Positions 61,284-64,000 of a stretch of DNA of 64,000 nucleotides are shown here, piece after piece. The position numbers were made by a program, and so were the translations under genes. Numbering within the stretch: the first letter of the stretch is position 1; each line of letters begins with the position of its first letter. The DNA is taken from the NCBI GenBank assembly GCA_034006265.1, contig JAVETB010000002.1, positions 31,115-95,114 of the forward strand. The letters run 5' to 3'. The notes beneath the pieces are model-generated. The model made no database searches. It saw only the letters and a list, made by a program, of their open reading frames with translations, and had not been told where the DNA came from. Origin of the DNA: Syntrophus sp034006265. Lineage in GTDB: Bacteria > Desulfobacterota > Syntrophia > Syntrophales > Syntrophaceae.

Positions 61284-62540
61284 ATGGACACTACCCCCAA
61301 GGGAAACCGTCTCCACATTGCCCTGCTGGGGCGTACCAATGTGGGAAAATCCAGTTTTCTCAATATGGTAGTCGGGCAGGACATCGCCATCACCTCCCCC
61401 GTTGCAGGGACCACGACGGATGTCGTGGAGAAGGCCATGGAGCTGCTTCCCCTGGGCCCGGTCCTGCTTCTTGACACGGCCGGACTGGACGACGCCTCGG
61501 AACTCTCGGCACTCCGTCTCAAAAAAACGGAAAAGATTTTTGGCCGGACCGACGTCGCTCTTCTGGTGACGGAACCGGACATCTGGGGAACTTACGAAGA
61601 AGAAGTTCTGGCGGAAATGGGTAAGAGAGGGGTTCCCGTGATCGTTGTGATCAACAAGATCGATCTCCATCGGCCATCAGACAGCTTTCTCCAAAATCTC
61701 AAAGCAAAAGCCCCTCATGTCATACCTGTCTCCAGTCTCGACACAGCCGGACGAAATGCCTTCCTGGACACCTTGAAGCGACGACTGCTGGAAGTGGCCC
61801 CCGAAGATTTTGTTCAGCCTCCGTCTCTGGTGGGCGATCTCCTTCCTCCCGGAGGGCTGGCCGTCCTCGTGGTTCCCATCGATCTTCAGGCTCCCAAGGG
61901 ACGCCTGATCCTTCCCCAGGTTCAGACGATCCGCGACGCCCTGGACAATGATGCGGCGGTTCTTGTCGTCAAGGAAAGGGAACTGCCCGCCAAGCTGGCC
62001 CTGTTGAACCGGCAACCGGACATTGTCATCTGTGATTCCCAGGTGATCCTCAAGGTTTCCGCCGATGTGGCCCCGTCCATTCCCCTGACGACCTTTTCCA
62101 TTCTTTTCGCCCGGCAGAAGGGGGATCTCGCCACGGCGGCTGAAGGGGCCGCTTACATTGAGAGCCTGCAATCCGGGGACAAGGTTCTCATCGCCGAAGC
62201 CTGTTCCCATCACCCCCTGGAGGACGATATCGGCCGGGTCAAAATCCCCCGCTGGCTGAAGCAGTATACAGGAGGAAATATTCAGACCGATGTCTCGGCA
62301 GGACGGGATTACCCGGAAAACCTGCGGGAATACAAGTTGATCATCCACTGCGGCGCCTGCATGCTGACCCGGCGCGAAATGCTCGGCCGGCAACAGCAGG
62401 CCAGAGAGGCTGAAGTGCCGGTCACCAATTACGGACTGGCGATCTCTTTCACCCAGGGGGTCGTCCGGCGGACCCTCTCCCCCTTCCCCTCCGCCCTTCT
62501 CGCCTTTGACCGGAAAATCAAGGAACGTCACCCTCGCTAA
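61284..62540 (+). CDS. hydF: [FeFe]-hydrogenase maturation GTPase HydF
   Basis: 418 residues. N-terminal GTPase domain with GRTNVGKSS (P-loop, about 16-24), LLLDTAGLDD (G3) and INKID (G4); a dimerisation domain follows; the C-terminal cluster motif is ACSHH (about 307-311) and HCGAC (about 354-358), the Cys-X-His and His-Cys-X2-Cys of HydF. It is the scaffold on which the 2Fe subcluster is completed before transfer to HydA. Partner maturases hydE and hydG are not in the window. No strong ribosome site is seen at the ATG. Confidence 0.95.
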   Translation: MDTTPKGNRLHIALLGRTNVGKSSFLNMVVGQDIAITSPVAGTTTDVVEKAMELLPLGPVLLLDTAGLDDASELSALRLKKTEKIFGRTDVALLVTEPDIWGTYEEEVLAEMGKRGVPVIVVINKIDLHRPSDSFLQNLKAKAPHVIPVSSLDTAGRNAFLDTLKRRLLEVAPEDFVQPPSLVGDLLPPGGLAVLVVPIDLQAPKGRLILPQVQTIRDALDNDAAVLVVKERELPAKLALLNRQPDIVICDSQVILKVSADVAPSIPLTTFSILFARQKGDLATAAEGAAYIESLQSGDKVLIAEACSHHPLEDDIGRVKIPRWLKQYTGGNIQTDVSAGRDYPENLREYKLIIHCGACMLTRREMLGRQQQAREAEVPVTNYGLAISFTQGVVRRTLSPFPSALLAFDRKIKERHPR

Positions 62541-63078
62541 CCGCTTGTGATCCAATGTCCCGGCTTCAACGGCGTTGTCATGCCGGGCGAGAGGGATGAG
62601 CTCACACCCTTTTCATTGACGGAACTCCTCGATGTTCCCATTCCGGACAAAATTAAGGAATCTTCTGATCACGTCCCGATTCCCCTTTTTCCGGAATTTG
62701 TTTCCCTTGGTCTCGGAGCGATAATTTCCCGGCTGGTGGAGCCTTTGTACCGCTGTCTCATTTTACGATTCTGTTATTTCCTTCAAGTCTTCTTGTTTCC
62801 ATTATTGTCTTCCCAAAGATCCTGATTCGGACGCCTGAAGCCTGATGCAACCCGCAGGACTGTTAAACAATCACGGGAAACAGAAAGTGCCTATGGATTT
62901 ATGTGGAAGCCGTTCCATATTCCATTTCGGAGGGTGCCTCTTTTTCCCGGGGATAAAAAGATTAAGGGATTTGGAAGCAAAAATTAAGGGTTTCCCTGAT
63001 TGAAAGCTGCCTGTAAAACGTCTAAAAGTATTACCGTGCATCATTACACAATATAAACTTTCAGGAGGTATAAAAATC
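62541..63078. other. Intergenic region before the RTX gene
   Basis: About 540 bases. An open frame at 62547-62825 lacks a ribosome site and family likeness. The right part is AT-rich, with TATAAA at 63050 just before AGGAGG at 63063, but no good -35 element. No terminator for hydF with a T-run is seen. No RNA gene recognised. Confidence 0.45.
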
Positions 63079-64000
63079 GTGGCGACTCAATATGGAACAA
63101 ACGGCAACGATGTGATCGATGGGACGACCGGAAATGACACTCTTTACGGGCTGGACGGCGACGACATCATCAGTGGATATGCGGGCAACGATATTCTGAA
63201 GGGTGGTGACGGCAACGACACCTTGAAAGGCGGCAACGGCGACGACACCCTTTACGGCGGCGCGGGCAACGACACCCTCTTTGGCGGTCTCGGCAACGAT
63301 TATTTGAGCGGCGGCGCGGGCGATGACATTATGAGAGGTCACGGCGGCGATGATACCTATGTCGTCGACAGCGCGAATGATATGGTTTACGAGACCCTGG
63401 ACGCGGGGACCGACCGGGTTAATGCCTATGTTGATTACACCCTGGGTGCCAATGTGGAAAACCTGTACCTGTATGACACGGCCGTGAAGGGGATCGGCAA
63501 CAGCCTTGACAATGTCATCGTCGGCAACGGCAATGCCAACACCCTGTATGGCCTGGACGGCAACGACACCCTGAGAGGCGGCAACGGAGACGACACCCTG
63601 AAGGGATATGCCGACAATGACATCCTGTATGGAGGGGCAGGCAGAGACTTCCTTTATGGCGGTAATGGCAACGACACCCTGTATGGCGAAAAGGGCAACG
63701 ACTATCTGAACGGTGGGGCAGGTCAGGACCGTTTTGTCTTCAGCCACAAAGGTGAAGCCAATGCCGATAAGATTGCCGACTTTTCCCATGACGCCAGCGA
63801 CAAGATCGTGCTGAAGGACATCCTTGACGGTGTAACGGACGGTTCCATCGAGGGCCTTGAGTTCGATGGAACCGTACTGGATGACGACTGCTATTTCGAG
63901 GGCAACGGTTTTACGGGTAACGGAGCCGAAGACAGCGGAATTTATTATGACACAGCCAATGGGGACGTCTGGTACAATCCTACAACCGGTGAGGGCGGAG
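63079..64000 (+). CDS. RTX calcium-binding protein, 3' end outside window
   Basis: GTG start at 63079 with AGGAGG 10 bases upstream; open to the window end (307 codons seen). No signal peptide. Two blocks of glycine/aspartate nonapeptides (GGxGxDxUx type): ten consecutive from 63094 to 63363, and seven from 63550 to 63738, separated by a spacer (about residues 96-157). A region like the serralysin C-terminal domain (DKIADFSHDASDKIVL) follows. Such repeats bind calcium after export by type I secretion. Whether it is an enzyme, an adhesin or an S-layer-like protein cannot be said, as the rest is missing. A minus-strand open frame over the same bases is a shadow of the repeat. Confidence 0.9.
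   Translation, partial: MATQYGTNGNDVIDGTTGNDTLYGLDGDDIISGYAGNDILKGGDGNDTLKGGNGDDTLYGGAGNDTLFGGLGNDYLSGGAGDDIMRGHGGDDTYVVDSANDMVYETLDAGTDRVNAYVDYTLGANVENLYLYDTAVKGIGNSLDNVIVGNGNANTLYGLDGNDTLRGGNGDDTLKGYADNDILYGGAGRDFLYGGNGNDTLYGEKGNDYLNGGAGQDRFVFSHKGEANADKIADFSHDASDKIVLKDILDGVTDGSIEGLEFDGTVLDDDCYFEGNGFTGNGAEDSGIYYDTANGDVWYNPTTGEGG
63094..63363 (+). repeat. RTX nonapeptide block 1 (10 units of 27 bases)
   Basis: Ten uninterrupted 27-base units encoding glycine/aspartate nonapeptides such as GGDGNDTLK and GGAGNDTLF. The units differ by point changes, not length. Confidence 0.85.
63550..63738 (+). repeat. RTX nonapeptide block 2 (7 units of 27 bases)
   Basis: Seven further units (GLDGNDTLR to GGAGQDRFV). 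Separated from block 1 by about 186 bases of non-repeat coding sequence. Confidence 0.85.

Noticed and set aside
62547..62825. Small open frame after hydF
   Set aside because: No ribosome site, no family character and an odd C-terminal hydrophobic tail; treated as non-coding.
63061..63789. Minus-strand open frame of 242 residues
   Set aside because: It mirrors the RTX repeat in the opposite strand (repetitive Val/Ala pattern); the plus strand has the ribosome site and known motifs.
1..64000. CRISPR arrays, insertion sequences, tRNA and rRNA genes
   Set aside because: None seen on either strand; the only regular short repeats are the RTX-coding units.

Overview
The window (about 55% GC by eye, dense coding on both strands, no tRNA/rRNA, no insertion sequence, no CRISPR) looks like a chromosomal stretch of an anaerobic Gram-negative bacterium. 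LpxC, an LpxH-like hydrolase, BamD and SecDF indicate an outer membrane. The three-subunit NAD-linked [FeFe]-hydrogenase with HydF, the ADP-forming acyl-CoA synthetase, the small siroheme sulfite reductase, the yqeY-dnaG-rpoD order and the separate glyQ/glyS subunits fit a fermentative or syntrophic deltaproteobacterium. I favour a Syntrophus/Smithella-like member of the Desulfobacterota, but this is inferred from gene content and not proven.

Layout. 1-8.1 kb: the 3' part of a cyclic beta-glucan synthase, poly(A) polymerase/tRNA nucleotidyltransferase (minus), a deacetylase-family protein and several accessory unknowns, including a membrane-anchored CARDB protein. 8.3-15.3 kb: sulfite reductase-like protein, lpxC, then the minus-strand macromolecular-synthesis operon yqeY-dnaG-rpoD and a HIT protein. 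15.4-19 kb: minus-strand histidine operon hisI-hisG-hisB-lipoprotein-hisA. 19-30.9 kb: small membrane protein, ADP-forming acyl-CoA synthetase, an internally duplicated unknown, methylthio-nucleoside phosphorylase, trxA-bamD, an APH/P-loop fusion, a sirtuin, a hybrid sensor kinase and mazG. 31-37.4 kb: queA-tgt-yajC-secD-secF-DUF456-lepB. 37.4-40 kb: an Nramp-related transporter paired with a soluble PRC/MgtE-N/CBS protein. 40-47.2 kb: pyrR-pyrB-pyrC behind an attenuator-like leader, then recO and glyQ-glyS. 47.2-50.4 kb: tandem UspA genes, pyruvoyl arginine decarboxylase and an LpxH-like hydrolase. 50.7-62.5 kb: a hydrogen/redox island in two divergent operons. 63-64 kb: an RTX calcium-binding protein that runs off the window.

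The most striking region is the hydrogen island. On the minus strand a DRTGG protein, an anti-sigma-type ATPase, a HydS-like (sensory-type) hydrogenase-domain protein and a second DRTGG protein read away from a plus-strand operon of PHP protein, histidine-kinase-type ATPase, HydC, a [2Fe-2S] protein, a HydB fused to a GltD-type flavoprotein, HydA and the maturase HydF. This suggests a redox- or H2-sensing module next to the electron-bifurcating-type hydrogenase it may control. The HydB-GltD fusion suggests an additional pyridine-nucleotide/flavin site.

Other points: the RpoD protein encoded in the canonical operon has lost most of the recognisable -35-binding helix-turn-helix of region 4.2, while several promoters in the window look like standard TTGACA promoters. 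The Nramp relative lacks the metal-binding signature of Mn/Fe transporters and is paired with a magnesium-sensor-like protein. All functional calls are from motif recognition by eye; no database search was run.
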